The notes under the pieces: generated by a model
Told to the model about the DNA's origin: nothing
The model's database searches: none
The model's input: only the letters and a program-made list of their open reading frames with translations
Made by a program: the position numbers and the translations under genes
NCBI RefSeq assembly: GCF_009826975.1
Contig: NZ_WUMO01000001.1
Span: forward strand, 682,001 to 746,000
Length of the DNA stretch: 64,000 bases
Source: Flavobacterium sp. HBTb2-11-1
Lineage (GTDB): Bacteria > Bacteroidota > Bacteroidia > Flavobacteriales > Flavobacteriaceae
Reading direction: 5' to 3'
Part shown: in pieces, positions 1 through 8,310 of the stretch
Numbering within the stretch: the first letter of the stretch is position 1
Layout: every line of letters begins with the position of its first letter

Positions 1-758
1 TTGATGGATTTAAAATCACTCAGATTTCAGACGTTCATAGCGGAAGTTTTGATAATCCTGAGAAAATAAATTACGCTATTGATTTAATCAATGAACAAGA
101 ATCTGACTTGATTTTGTTTACTGGAGATATTGTAAACACGCATGCTAAAGAAATGCATCCATGGTTGGAAACCTTTAGCCGTATTAAAGATTATAAATAT
201 GGAAAGTTTGCGGTTTTAGGAAATCACGATTATGGCGAGTATGTGACTTGGCCATCTGAAAAAGAAAAAGACGAAAATTTTAAGGCAATTAAAAATTTGT
301 ATGGCCAAATTGGTTTTAAGCTTATGTTGAATGAGCATACTTATATTCAAAAAGGTGATGATAAAATTGCTCTAATTGGTGTTGAAAACTGGGGAGTGAA
401 TTTTAAGAAAGCAGGTGATTTAAATAAAGCTTCTGAAAATGTTCACAAAGACGATTTTAAAGTGTTAATGAGCCATGATCCAAGCCATTGGGATGCTGAA
501 ATTAAAGATCACCCAAAGAATTTCCACCTCACGTTTGCTGGCCACACGCACGGTATGCAGTTCGGAATTGAAATTCCAGGCTATTTTAAATGGAGTTTGG
601 CACAATACATTTACAAACAATGGGCAGGATTGTACGAAAATGTTGGAAGATACGTTTATGTTAACCGCGGCTTTGGTTTTCATGCTTATCCAGGGCGAGT
701 TGGAATTATGCCCGAAATAACAGTAATTGAACTAAAAAAAGGCCAGAATGTCGGTTAA
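1..758 (+). CDS. Metallophosphoesterase, 5'-truncated by the window edge
   Basis: The frame is open from the first complete codon at position 3, so the N-terminus lies outside the window. The metal-binding signatures of calcineurin-like phosphoesterases appear in order: DVHSG near the visible start, GDIVN, GNHDYG, then a histidine in MSHDPSHW and GHTHG with the final metal ligands. The layout resembles YkuE/YaeI-type enzymes, which usually have N-terminal membrane segments; here that part would lie upstream of the window. The family hydrolyses phosphoesters using two metal ions, and the substrate cannot be read from the sequence. The next gene is on the same strand 72 bp downstream but has its own -7 element, so co-transcription is uncertain. 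Confidence 0.85.
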   Translation, partial: DGFKITQISDVHSGSFDNPEKINYAIDLINEQESDLILFTGDIVNTHAKEMHPWLETFSRIKDYKYGKFAVLGNHDYGEYVTWPSEKEKDENFKAIKNLYGQIGFKLMLNEHTYIQKGDDKIALIGVENWGVNFKKAGDLNKASENVHKDDFKVLMSHDPSHWDAEIKDHPKNFHLTFAGHTHGMQFGIEIPGYFKWSLAQYIYKQWAGLYENVGRYVYVNRGFGFHAYPGRVGIMPEITVIELKKGQNVG

Positions 759-772
759 TTCGTTAAAAATGC

Positions 773-780
773 TACATTTG
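773..780 (+). promoter_or_regulatory. Putative -7 element of the thioredoxin-like gene
   Basis: TACATTTG matches the Bacteroidota TAnnTTTG consensus and lies about 50 bp before the start codon at 831. No convincing TTTG -33 box is present 19 bp upstream, so only half of the promoter is supported. Confidence 0.4.
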
Positions 781-830
781 TATAATATTTATTTCTTTTA
801 GAGATTTAAAAAACTTAATTTTTTGGTTTT

Positions 831-1133
831 ATGTCAAAATTTGGAGAACTAATAAATGCCCAAGTTCCAGTGTTAATTGATTTTTACACAGATTGGAATG
901 AATCTTCAGTTTCTATGCATCCTGTCATTAAGGACGTAGCTGCTGCGCTTGGCGATAAAGCCAAAGTAATCAAAATTGATGTAGATAAAAATCAGGAACT
1001 AGCAGAAGCACTTCGTATTAAAGGGCTTCCAACTTTAATGATTTACAAAGAAGGCCAAATGATCTGGAGACAATCTGGAGAGCTTGATGCCAATACTATA
1101 ATCGGAATTGTTCAGGAACAATTTAACGTCTAA
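831..1133 (+). CDS. Thioredoxin-fold protein lacking active-site cysteines
   Basis: A 100-residue protein of full thioredoxin length with the expected fold landmarks: a VLIDFYTDW strand leading to the active-site position, a KIDVDKN strand, and the cis-proline segment GLPTLMIY followed by a glycine turn. The position normally occupied by WCGPC reads W-N-E-S-S, so both redox cysteines are missing and there is no other cysteine in the protein. It therefore cannot act as a dithiol oxidoreductase and more likely has a binding, chaperone-like or regulatory role. No signal peptide is visible, which suggests a cytoplasmic location. The gene converges with the polysaccharide deacetylase gene, leaving only 25 bp between the stop codons. 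Confidence 0.85.
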   Translation: MSKFGELINAQVPVLIDFYTDWNESSVSMHPVIKDVAAALGDKAKVIKIDVDKNQELAEALRIKGLPTLMIYKEGQMIWRQSGELDANTIIGIVQEQFNV

Positions 1134-1161
1134 ATAACTTCTCTTTTGTTGATGTTATTTA
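1131..1161. terminator. Possible shared hairpin across two convergent stop codons
   Basis: TAAATAAC (1131-1138) and GTTATTTA (1154-1161) form a perfect 8-bp inverted repeat. The left arm contains the thioredoxin-like gene's stop and the right arm contains the deacetylase gene's stop read on the minus strand. The stem is AT-rich with a 15-nt loop, so termination strength is doubtful. Confidence 0.3.
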
Positions 1162-1800
1162 GTGGATAATGTCAAACTTATACCCGTTTTCTTTTAAAAA
1201 ATGCAGTGTTCTAGGTAAAGCAAATCTTAAATTTGGAGAAGCTTTAATGCTGTCATGAAAAACAATTACGCTGCCAGATTTTACATTTTTGGTTACATTT
1301 TCAAGGCATTTTTCTGGAGTAATGCTTTGATCGAAATCAGCGCTTAAAACATCCCACATCACAATTTTATAGCCCAAACTTCTAAGGATTTTAGATTGCG
1401 CTTTTTTAATTTTTCCATAAGGGGGACGGAATAATAAACGGCGAGGAGCTTTTTCTTGCTCATCCAAAATAGCGGCACAATTTTTTACATTTTCGATATA
1501 TTCTTTGGTATGGATTTTCCATCCATTTACATGATTCATCGTATGGTTGCCAATGGAATGCCCATCTGTAATTAGCTTTTCAAATAAAGCCAGATTCGCT
1601 TTAATGTTTTTACCGATGCAGAAAAAAGTAGCTTTTGCATCAAATTTTTTTAATTCAGATAAGACCCAGTCTGTGATTTCTGGAGTAGGGCCATCATCAA
1701 AAGTCAGGTATATTTTCTTTTCGTTGTTAGGGATGTCCCAGCAATATTTAGAAAATACCTTTTTTATAAATGCGTTAGTTTTTACCCAATAAAAGCTCAT
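1159..1800 (-). CDS. Polysaccharide deacetylase family protein (NodB homology domain)
   Basis: The 213-residue protein is essentially one NodB (carbohydrate esterase 4) domain. The catalytic set is complete: TFDDGP with D35 and D36 (catalytic base and metal ligand), H81/H86 in the HSIGNH metal-binding motif, RPPYG at 125-129, and FHD near residue 181 for the catalytic histidine. The family removes N- or O-acetyl groups from peptidoglycan, chitin-like polymers or polysaccharides. No clear signal peptide precedes the domain; the N-terminus is only weakly hydrophobic, so an envelope location is not shown directly. It is followed at its 3' end by the convergent thioredoxin-like gene and separated from the upstream DUF2723 gene by a strong terminator, so it is probably transcribed alone. 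Confidence 0.88.
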   Translation of the reverse strand: MSFYWVKTNAFIKKVFSKYCWDIPNNEKKIYLTFDDGPTPEITDWVLSELKKFDAKATFFCIGKNIKANLALFEKLITDGHSIGNHTMNHVNGWKIHTKEYIENVKNCAAILDEQEKAPRRLLFRPPYGKIKKAQSKILRSLGYKIVMWDVLSADFDQSITPEKCLENVTKNVKSGSVIVFHDSIKASPNLRFALPRTLHFLKENGYKFDIIH

Positions 1801-1834
1801 TTTGAATTAAAATTGTATTAGTATGCATAAAATT

Positions 1835-1875
1835 AAAAAATGCAGCGCTATTTATCAAACAGCGCTGCATTTTTT
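1835..1875 (-). terminator. Rho-independent terminator after the DUF2723 gene
   Basis: A 15-bp inverted repeat pairs 1835-1849 with 1861-1875, with a GC-rich core TGCAGCGCT and an 11-nt loop. Read on the minus strand it follows the DUF2723 stop by about 27 bp and ends in a T run. The A/T flanks are symmetrical, so it could work in both directions. Confidence 0.85.
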
Positions 1876-1901
1876 TAATAAGTAAGATTTTCGTATATTA
1901 T

Positions 1902-4900
1902 TTATTCTTTTTCACGTCCAAAACGCTCAAAAACATTCACGTAAGTATTAAATGTTGTTTTGTGCTGGTTGTAAAAAGCAGTGTCTTTATTATCATCCAT
2001 TACATGCAATAAGCTTCTGTAACGCTCAATATCTGTAATAATGTCTACAGCCAAATCAGTTTGATCAGAAGGAGTCAATGTACTGTAATAGTTTAGATTC
2101 TCTTTATATTTCTGAACCAATTTGTTTAATAGATCTTGTGCTTTGGCTTTTTCTCCAACTTTGTAATAACCATCTGCAAAAGCTTCAACTAATGAATAAT
2201 ATCCATATTTGTCTAAAGGCATTTTGGTCATCGCTAAATTGATTACGTTTTTAGCTTTGTCAATTTTACCTTCTGCAATAAGCTGATTCATTAATCTCGA
2301 AAGATTAGTACGGTAAGTAATGCTATTTCTTCTAGTTTCAGGATCGTGATAGATGTTTCCATTGCTATTGCCCCAATCCCATTTCATTACAATATCGTAC
2401 ATTTTATCTGCATCAATTTGTCCCATATCTAATGGTCCGCCATCTTTAGAAGGAGTATTTTTAATTGGAACCAATTTATATACCATTCCGTCCAATTGCA
2501 GATAATCTTTTAGCCATAAATAATCTTCATCATCAAAAGCTCCGCCGCTAAAATAAATTGGTCTCTTCCAATTGTTATTAGCTAAAATATCAAGCATCAT
2601 TAAACGGTTTTTGTATAGTGCGCTTCCTTTGATATCAATGTCTAAGTAAGGAACAATAGAATCGTAATACTTTGGATTCACTACTTTATTTTGAATAATA
2701 GTGTTTTTGTCCACATTTACTCTAATCTTGTTTGTTGGATAGAAATGGATAGTTTGTCCGTTTTGCAATCCAACAGTCGATTTAGGATTTTTGATGAAAT
2801 CGATAAAATCTTTAATGTTCCAACGAGTATCAATTTTTTGAATATAAGCTGTGTAATCCAAGTTATCTCCCACATATTGGCTATGAACAAAAGAAATAGG
2901 CAACGGATTTGATTCATAAGATTTCGCCTTCATCTGGTCAATATACCAGTCTGTCATAAATAAACTCGTATTTACAATCTTCACATCGGTTCTAAAATGC
3001 TCAATTTCCTGCGCATACCAAAGAGGGAAGGTGTCATTGTCTCCAATGGTAAATAAGATTGCGTCTTTGTCGCAAGAACTTAAATAAGCTTTTGCCATTG
3101 CAACTGCTGTATATCTTCCAGATCTATCGTGATCATCCCAGTTTTGAGAAGCCATTAAAATAGGCGCGGCCAATAAACTTCCCGCAATAATTACCGGTCC
3201 AGCAATTTTTGGAGCCAAGTATTTATACAAACTTTCATAGAGCGAATAAACACCAAATCCGATCCAGATGGCAAAGACATAGAATGAACCTACAAGAGCA
3301 TAATCTCTTTCACGAGGTTCAAAAGGTCTCTCGTTCAAATATATTTTTAGTGCAATTCCTGTAAATAAAAATAAAGCTAAAAGTACATAGAAGCTCTTCA
3401 AATCTTTGTTTGCATGATACATAATACCAATTAATCCTAAAATAAAAGGTAGGAAATAATAAGCGTTACGACCTTTGTTGTTTAAAACATCTGTTGGAAG
3501 GTTGTCTTGTGAGCCTAAATGAACAGAATCTAAAGCTTTGATACCGCTGATCCAGTTTCCGTCCAAATTATCATATTTACCTTGAACATCATTTTGGCGT
3601 CCAACAAAATTCCACATCAAATATCTCCAGTACATGTATCCAAACTGGTATTCAAACATAAAGCTGAAGTTGTCCGCTGTAGATGGTTTTTCGATAATTA
3701 AATATTCTCCGTAGCTTCTTAAGAATTTTACATAACCTTCGTTGTCAATTTGTTTTTGAGCATAAGCTCTTCTAAACTCAGAAACTGTTTTTTCAACTTC
3801 ATTACGCAATTGAGCTGTAGCTTTGTTGTATTCGTCTTCGCTCAATTGACTAGCGTCGATTCCGTATTTTGCCAAATCTTCATCATAATTATAATTAGGA
3901 TTGATTCGGAACTTTGGAGGATTTGTAAAGTTGATATAGTTTTGAATGTGTCCCGTTTCTGTACTCCACATTCTTGGCAGAATGGCTTTCTGGTTGTCAT
4001 CAGAATTTTGTTCTGCATTTTTATAATTATTGGTAATAATATATTTACCTGTTTTATAATCTCTTTCGTAGTTTGGTTTTTTATCTAAATAAGGCGTTTT
4101 AGCATCAAGACCAGCAAAAAGTTCCGTGTATTGAGGTCCATAAAATAAAGGATTTACACCATACTGCTCACGATTATAATAAGCTAAAACTTCTGTAGCG
4201 TCTGATGGTTTGTTTTCGTTAATAACCGTATTGGCATTTGCACGAACAGGAAGCATTAACCAAGTTGAGAAACCAATCAAAATGAATAAAATACACAATA
4301 TAATAGTGTTGTAGAATATTAAACCTTTTTGTCTAGTGTATTTTAAACCAAAATAGAAAAAGGCAACAAATAATAATGCTACAAATATGGTTCCTGAATT
4401 GAATGGAAGTCCCATGCTGTTTACCATGAAAATCTCGGTTTTTCCGAAAAATGCCATAGTAAGAGGAAGTAATAATTTGAAAATGAATAATAAAATCCCA
4501 ATAACAACTACATTGGCAATAAGGAAGTTTTTGATGGTAACTTTTTCGTAATGTTTGAAATAGTATAAGAATCCAATAGAAGGGATGGTCAAAAGAGCCA
4601 TAAAGTGAACTCCAAATGAAAGACCAACAACCAATGAAATGATTAAAAGCCATTTATTTCCTTTTGGTTTGTCCATATCTTGCTCCCAACGTAGACCAAG
4701 CCAGAAAAGCAATGCGATTAATAAAGAAGCCATTGCATAAACTTCGGCTTCGACAGCATTAAACCAAAAACTATCAGAAAATGTATAAGCCAAAGCCCCT
4801 ACAAAAGAACTTCCTAAAATAACAATTGAGTTGTTTTGGTCAATTTCAGTAAAACGGCCTACGATCTTTTTTAAAATCATAGATGATGACCAGAACATAA

Positions 4901-5180
4901 ATAATATGGTGAATGCGCTAGAGAAAACAGACATCATGTTAACCATTAGAGCCACATGCTGAGCATCTATTGCAAACATAGCAAAAAATGCGCCCATCAT
5001 CTGGAAGAGTGGAGCTCCTGGTGGGTGTCCTACTTCAAGTTTGGCTGCGGTAGCAATATATTCTCCGCAATCCCAAAAGCTCATTGTAGGTTCTACTGTT
5101 AAGGTGTAAGTTATTAAAGCGATTGCAAATGCAAACCAACCAATAATTGTATTCCATTTATTGAAATTGAATTGTGCCAT
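1902..5180 (-). CDS. DUF2723 family multi-pass membrane protein (GT-C/TMEM260-like)
   Basis: This 1092-residue protein opens with a hydrophobic segment and then the DUF2723 hallmark: WDCGEYIATAAKLEVGHPPG (residues about 37-56) with an acidic D/E pair, as in GT-C glycosyltransferases that use lipid-linked sugars. About a dozen hydrophobic helices follow in the first third (YTFSDSFWF, GVHFMALLTIPS). A second membrane block carries RERDYALVGSFYVF, followed by a long soluble part and a C-terminal helical region that resembles TPRs. Members of the family are widespread in Bacteroidota, and the eukaryotic homologue TMEM260 is an O-mannosyltransferase, so a role in protein or surface O-glycosylation is plausible but inferred. 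It stands alone, with its own terminator downstream and the divergent tRNA genes upstream. Confidence 0.85.
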   Translation of the reverse strand: MAQFNFNKWNTIIGWFAFAIALITYTLTVEPTMSFWDCGEYIATAAKLEVGHPPGAPLFQMMGAFFAMFAIDAQHVALMVNMMSVFSSAFTILFMFWSSSMILKKIVGRFTEIDQNNSIVILGSSFVGALAYTFSDSFWFNAVEAEVYAMASLLIALLFWLGLRWEQDMDKPKGNKWLLIISLVVGLSFGVHFMALLTIPSIGFLYYFKHYEKVTIKNFLIANVVVIGILLFIFKLLLPLTMAFFGKTEIFMVNSMGLPFNSGTIFVALLFVAFFYFGLKYTRQKGLIFYNTIILCILFILIGFSTWLMLPVRANANTVINENKPSDATEVLAYYNREQYGVNPLFYGPQYTELFAGLDAKTPYLDKKPNYERDYKTGKYIITNNYKNAEQNSDDNQKAILPRMWSTETGHIQNYINFTNPPKFRINPNYNYDEDLAKYGIDASQLSEDEYNKATAQLRNEVEKTVSEFRRAYAQKQIDNEGYVKFLRSYGEYLIIEKPSTADNFSFMFEYQFGYMYWRYLMWNFVGRQNDVQGKYDNLDGNWISGIKALDSVHLGSQDNLPTDVLNNKGRNAYYFLPFILGLIGIMYHANKDLKSFYVLLALFLFTGIALKIYLNERPFEPRERDYALVGSFYVFAIWIGFGVYSLYESLYKYLAPKIAGPVIIAGSLLAAPILMASQNWDDHDRSGRYTAVAMAKAYLSSCDKDAILFTIGDNDTFPLWYAQEIEHFRTDVKIVNTSLFMTDWYIDQMKAKSYESNPLPISFVHSQYVGDNLDYTAYIQKIDTRWNIKDFIDFIKNPKSTVGLQNGQTIHFYPTNKIRVNVDKNTIIQNKVVNPKYYDSIVPYLDIDIKGSALYKNRLMMLDILANNNWKRPIYFSGGAFDDEDYLWLKDYLQLDGMVYKLVPIKNTPSKDGGPLDMGQIDADKMYDIVMKWDWGNSNGNIYHDPETRRNSITYRTNLSRLMNQLIAEGKIDKAKNVINLAMTKMPLDKYGYYSLVEAFADGYYKVGEKAKAQDLLNKLVQKYKENLNYYSTLTPSDQTDLAVDIITDIERYRSLLHVMDDNKDTAFYNQHKTTFNTYVNVFERFGREKE

Positions 5181-5375
5181 ATTTAGGTGTTAAAAATTTG
5201 AATGTTTTTCTATCCTACAAAGAAAATGTTTTTTTATGTAAAGAAACGAGCATTAACAAAAAATTCTATAAAACAATACGCAATAAGTAATGCGTTGTCT
5301 ATGAGGAGTTTTTAATATTGAAGCGGATTTGAATGTGAAAAAAATCAAAAAAAATGATTTTTTTTGGCCAAAAAG

Positions 5376-5406
5376 TTTGCACAAACTAAATAAAGACTTA
5401 AATTTG
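5376..5406 (+). promoter_or_regulatory. Promoter of the first tRNA-Gln gene
   Basis: TTTG at 5376-5379, a 19-bp spacer and TAAATTTG at 5399-5406 match the Bacteroidota housekeeping promoter (TTTG-N19-TAnnTTTG) exactly. The mature tRNA starts 21 bp after the -7 element. Confidence 0.85.
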
Positions 5407-5426
5407 CACTCGCTTTACAGCACTGC

Positions 5427-5497
5427 TGGTCTATGGTGTAATGGTAACACTACGGTTTTTGGTGCCGTCTTTCTAGGTTCGAGTCCTAGTAGACCAA
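5427..5497 (+). tRNA. tRNA-Gln (anticodon TTG), copy 1
   Basis: The cloverleaf closes fully. The acceptor TGGTCTA (5427-5433) pairs with TAGACCA (5490-5496), followed by discriminator A. The D stem is GTGT/ACAC. The anticodon stem ACGGT/GCCGT encloses the loop TTTTGGT with TTG in the anticodon position, and the T loop is TTCGAGT. CCA is not encoded. It decodes CAA, and CAG by wobble. The gene and its flanks are repeated 179 bp downstream. Confidence 0.95.
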
Positions 5498-5501
5498 CAG
5501 A

Positions 5502-5531
5502 AAAAGCCTCTCAGAAATGAGAGGCTTTTTT
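5502..5531 (+). terminator. Terminator of tRNA-Gln copy 1
   Basis: GCCTCTCA (5506-5513) and TGAGAGGC (5518-5525) form an 8-bp stem closed by a GAAA tetraloop and followed by six T. It lies 8 bp after the tRNA. Confidence 0.9.
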
Positions 5532-5554
5532 ATTTGAAAAAGTTTTCTTTAAAA

Positions 5555-5585
5555 TTTGCATAAATTAAATAAAGTTTTAATTTTG
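5555..5585 (+). promoter_or_regulatory. Promoter of the second tRNA-Gln gene
   Basis: TTTG at 5555-5558, a 19-bp spacer and TAATTTTG at 5578-5585 match the Bacteroidota consensus. It is a diverged duplicate of the promoter 179 bp upstream, and spacer length is conserved although several spacer bases changed. Confidence 0.85.
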
Positions 5586-5605
5586 CACCCGCTTAACCGC
5601 ACTGC

Positions 5606-5676
5606 TGGTCTATGGTGTAATGGTAACACTACGGTTTTTGGTGCCGTCTTTCTAGGTTCGAGTCCTAGTAGACCAA
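5606..5676 (+). tRNA. tRNA-Gln (anticodon TTG), copy 2
   Basis: The 71-nt mature sequence is identical to copy 1 at 5427-5497, with the same acceptor pairing and the same TTG anticodon. The mature gene is unchanged while the promoter spacer and terminator have drifted, as expected for an older tandem duplication with selection or gene conversion on the tRNA itself. Confidence 0.95.
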
Positions 5677-5683
5677 CAGAAAA

Positions 5684-5710
5684 GCCTCTCAGAAATGGGG
5701 GGCTTTTTTT
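5684..5710 (+). terminator. Terminator of tRNA-Gln copy 2
   Basis: GCCTCTCA (5684-5691), a GAAA loop and TGGGGGGC (5696-5703) form an 8-bp stem followed by a T run. Compared with copy 1, two A have become G in the right arm; both changes turn T-A pairs into T-G wobble pairs, so the hairpin still forms. Confidence 0.85.
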
Positions 5711-5735
5711 TATGCTTCAATTATAGGTTTTTTAA

Positions 5736-5860
5736 CGCAAAGTACGCTAAGGTATTCGCAAAGTGCGCTAAGTCTTTTTTAAGAATGCTGAGTTCGCAAA
5801 GCTTTGTCGGTGAGGTTTTCCGAGTTTTATTTTAACATAGCCCGTGGTTTTAACCACGGG
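5736..5860. repeat. Short direct repeats and a 20-bp palindrome in a non-coding stretch
   Basis: CGCAAAGTACGCTAAG (5736-5751) and CGCAAAGTGCGCTAAG (5757-5772) are 21 bp apart and differ at one base. A third partial copy, CGCAAAG, is at 5795-5801. CCCGTGGTT-TT-AACCACGGG (5841-5860) is a perfect 9-bp hairpin. No gene lies between the second tRNA terminator and the AraC gene at 5907. The appearance fits dispersed REP-like elements, but no mobile-element gene is present. Confidence 0.6.
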
Positions 5861-5906
5861 GAGCTTATTGTGAAAGGCGTATTCTGGGAGGTATATTGTA
5901 GGATGT

Positions 5907-6713
5907 CTATTTATGATTTAAAGAAGAAGGAACTATTCCAAATTTCTTTTTAAATGAAAATGAAAAGTGCGAAAGATCTTCAAAGCCAACGCCAATATAT
6001 ACTTCAGATGGCGGATTTCCTTGACTGATTAAATAATAGGCTTCTTGGAGCCTTTTGTTTAAGAGCCATTTTCCAGGTGTTTCCTGAAATACTTTTTGAA
6101 AATCTCTTTTGAATGTGGCCAAGCTTCTTCCGGTCAGATAAGCAAATCGTTGCATTTGAACATTGAAATGAAAATTCTTGTTCATAAAAGCTTCAAGATC
6201 GATTTTTCCAGGTTCGTTAAAATCAAACAAGATGTCCTTTAATTCTGGATTTGCTTTCAATAAAAGATGAATGGCTTCCTTGATTTTTAAATTGAACAAA
6301 GTTTCATTGTTCTCTTCTTCGACTTCAAGATAAGAAATCAGCGATTCCATGAAGGATTTATAAAGCGGGTTAGGTGCTAGTGAAAACATGGCTTCTGTGT
6401 CGGCTTTTTTGTCAGCTTTCAAATTGTACTCCTTGCTTATTTCTTTTAAAATTTCCTGATCCAAAAAAAGAGAAATGGTTTTAAATTCTCCTCCTTCTGG
6501 CGGAATCTTAGTGAACTTTGCCAAATGATTTCTTCTGCTAAAGCGAAAATCTCCTGCTTTTGAGTGAAAAGTATTTTTGCTGTCTGAAGCGATCATTTCG
6601 CCAGAAATCTGATAGCTGAAAACATGTTCGGGAATAAAATGCTCGCCTTCGCGACTTCGTGAATAGTAGCACGAGTAGAGAATTTTGGGTTTTGTATGTG
6701 GTTTTATGCTCAT
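5907..6713 (-). CDS. AraC-family transcriptional regulator
   Basis: The 268-residue protein has an N-terminal sensor part (about 1-165) of predicted beta-rich, cupin-like type, beginning near FIPEHVFSYQISGEM. The C-terminal AraC/XylS DNA-binding region (about 170-268) shows both helix-turn-helix halves: MQRFAYLTGRSLATFKRDFQ and the recognition segment VGFEDLSHFSFSFKKKFG followed by a proline, the family's most conserved motif. It sits 62 bp downstream of the aldehyde dehydrogenase gene on the same strand, so the two are probably co-transcribed and the regulator may control that operon. The inducer is unknown. No operator repeat was recognised. Confidence 0.87.
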   Translation of the reverse strand: MSIKPHTKPKILYSCYYSRSREGEHFIPEHVFSYQISGEMIASDSKNTFHSKAGDFRFSRRNHLAKFTKIPPEGGEFKTISLFLDQEILKEISKEYNLKADKKADTEAMFSLAPNPLYKSFMESLISYLEVEEENNETLFNLKIKEAIHLLLKANPELKDILFDFNEPGKIDLEAFMNKNFHFNVQMQRFAYLTGRSLATFKRDFQKVFQETPGKWLLNKRLQEAYYLISQGNPPSEVYIGVGFEDLSHFSFSFKKKFGIVPSSLNHK

Positions 6714-6775
6714 ATTGTAAAAATACTAAAAGATCTGGAAATCTTTAAACGGAAAGATTCCCAGATTGGTGAAGA

Positions 6776-8197
6776 TTATTTTGGCTGAATCAGAGCTCTT
6801 GGTTCTAAATAGGCTTCTAAGCCAAGTGTTCCAAATTCGCGCCCGATTCCGGATTGTTTAAATCCGCCAAAAGGAGCCATTGGATCATGGCCAATTCCGT
6901 TAATCTGAACACGGCCAGCATTAATTTGCGAAGCGATATTATGTGCTCTTTTTGAATCTGACGAACTTACATAGGCTTGCAAACCATAAGTGGTGTCATT
7001 GGCAGTTTCAATGGCTTCTTCTTCTGTTTTGTAAGTAATGACAGACAGAACAGGGCCGAATATTTCTTCTCTTGCTATACGCATCTGATTGTTTACGTTG
7101 ATAAAAACAGTTGGTTTTACGAAATTCCCGCTTTCAAGTCCTTCTGGTTTTCCCAGTCCGCCAATTAATATTTCTGCGCCTTCGTTAATTCCGGTCTGAA
7201 TATAGTCTTGAACACGGTTAAATTGTTTTTCGCTAACCATTGGGCCAACTGCAGTGTTTGGATTTTTTGGGTCTCCCACAATGAAGTTTGGAATCGTTTC
7301 TTTAATAAGAGATTTTACTTCGTCTAATTTGTTTTCTGGGATTAATAATCTAGTTCCGGCAATACATGCTTGTCCGCTATTCATAAATGCTGCGCCAATG
7401 GCAAGCGGAATAGCTTTTGAGAAATCTGCATCATCTAGAATAATATTTGGAGATTTTCCGCCAAGTTCAAGGGTAACTCTTTTCATGGTGTTGATGGCTT
7501 CTTTTGCAATAATTTTTCCAACGTTTGTTGATCCTGTAAAAGAAATTTTAGAAATATCTGGATTTCTGCTTATTTCGGCACCAACTATTTCTCCTAATCC
7601 ATTTACAATATTTACAATTCCCTTTGGAAGTTGTGCATCGTGTAAACATTCGATCATTAATTGAGTCTGTTGAGCGCTCATTTCGCTAGGTTTAATTACG
7701 GTTGTACATCCTGCTGCAATTGCTGTAGATAGCTTGCTGCAAATGAAGGCATTGCTCGAATTCCACGGAATAATAATTCCAACAACGCCTATGGGTGTCA
7801 TTTGAACTTCAGATTCGCCCATTGTTTTGATAAAGCTGTAAGAGTTGAGGAGATTGATTGCGGAGTCAAAGCTCTTCAGCATGTAATCGTAGCTTACACT
7901 GGCAAACTGAAATGTGCCTCCGTATTCTTCTGTCATTATATTAATAAAGTCATCTTTCCTTTTTTCAACAGAAGATTTGATTTTTTCAAGATATTGGATT
8001 CTTTCTGAAGGTGTTGTTTTAGAAAAAGTTTTAAAGGCATTTTTCGCTGCTTCGATTGCGTTTTGAGTGTCTTCGGTATTGCCCAAAAGAACTTTTCCTA
8101 ATTTTTCATTTGTTACTGGGCTAATAAGGTCGAAATATTCAGTTCCTTTTGGAGTAACAAATTCTCCATTGATGTAAATTTTGTCTATTGTTTTCAT
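6776..8197 (-). CDS. Aldehyde dehydrogenase family protein (NAD(P)-dependent)
   Basis: At 473 residues this is a standard-length aldehyde dehydrogenase. Landmarks in order: IIPWNSSNAF in the cofactor domain, KPSEMSAQQT, FTGSTNVGKII at the Rossmann turn, LELGGKSPNIILDDAD with the general-base glutamate (about 243), NSGQACIAGTRLL with the catalytic cysteine (about 277), and EEIFGPVLSV near the C-terminus, ending with an FGGFKQSGIGRE motif. It oxidises an aldehyde to its acid using NAD(P). The substrate is not evident, although the organisation resembles broad-specificity enzymes of catabolic or detoxification pathways. The AraC regulator gene follows immediately, suggesting a substrate-responsive unit. 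Confidence 0.9.
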   Translation of the reverse strand: MKTIDKIYINGEFVTPKGTEYFDLISPVTNEKLGKVLLGNTEDTQNAIEAAKNAFKTFSKTTPSERIQYLEKIKSSVEKRKDDFINIMTEEYGGTFQFASVSYDYMLKSFDSAINLLNSYSFIKTMGESEVQMTPIGVVGIIIPWNSSNAFICSKLSTAIAAGCTTVIKPSEMSAQQTQLMIECLHDAQLPKGIVNIVNGLGEIVGAEISRNPDISKISFTGSTNVGKIIAKEAINTMKRVTLELGGKSPNIILDDADFSKAIPLAIGAAFMNSGQACIAGTRLLIPENKLDEVKSLIKETIPNFIVGDPKNPNTAVGPMVSEKQFNRVQDYIQTGINEGAEILIGGLGKPEGLESGNFVKPTVFINVNNQMRIAREEIFGPVLSVITYKTEEEAIETANDTTYGLQAYVSSSDSKRAHNIASQINAGRVQINGIGHDPMAPFGGFKQSGIGREFGTLGLEAYLEPRALIQPK

Positions 8198-8310
8198 TTT
8201 GTTGTTTTTAATGAATTTTTATTTGACAAATTTCCGCATTAAATGGATTGACCGTTTTGTTGAAAAGCTCAGTTAAACTTTGTTGAGAAGCTCATTTTTT
8301 TTGCATAAAA

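Noticed and set aside
5329..5520. 63-codon open frame running through the first tRNA-Gln gene
   Set aside because: It is read across a structured RNA gene and its promoter and terminator; no protein-like features.
7254..7664. 136-codon open frame antisense to the aldehyde dehydrogenase gene
   Set aside because: The opposite strand encodes a complete dehydrogenase with all motifs; the antisense frame has no family features.
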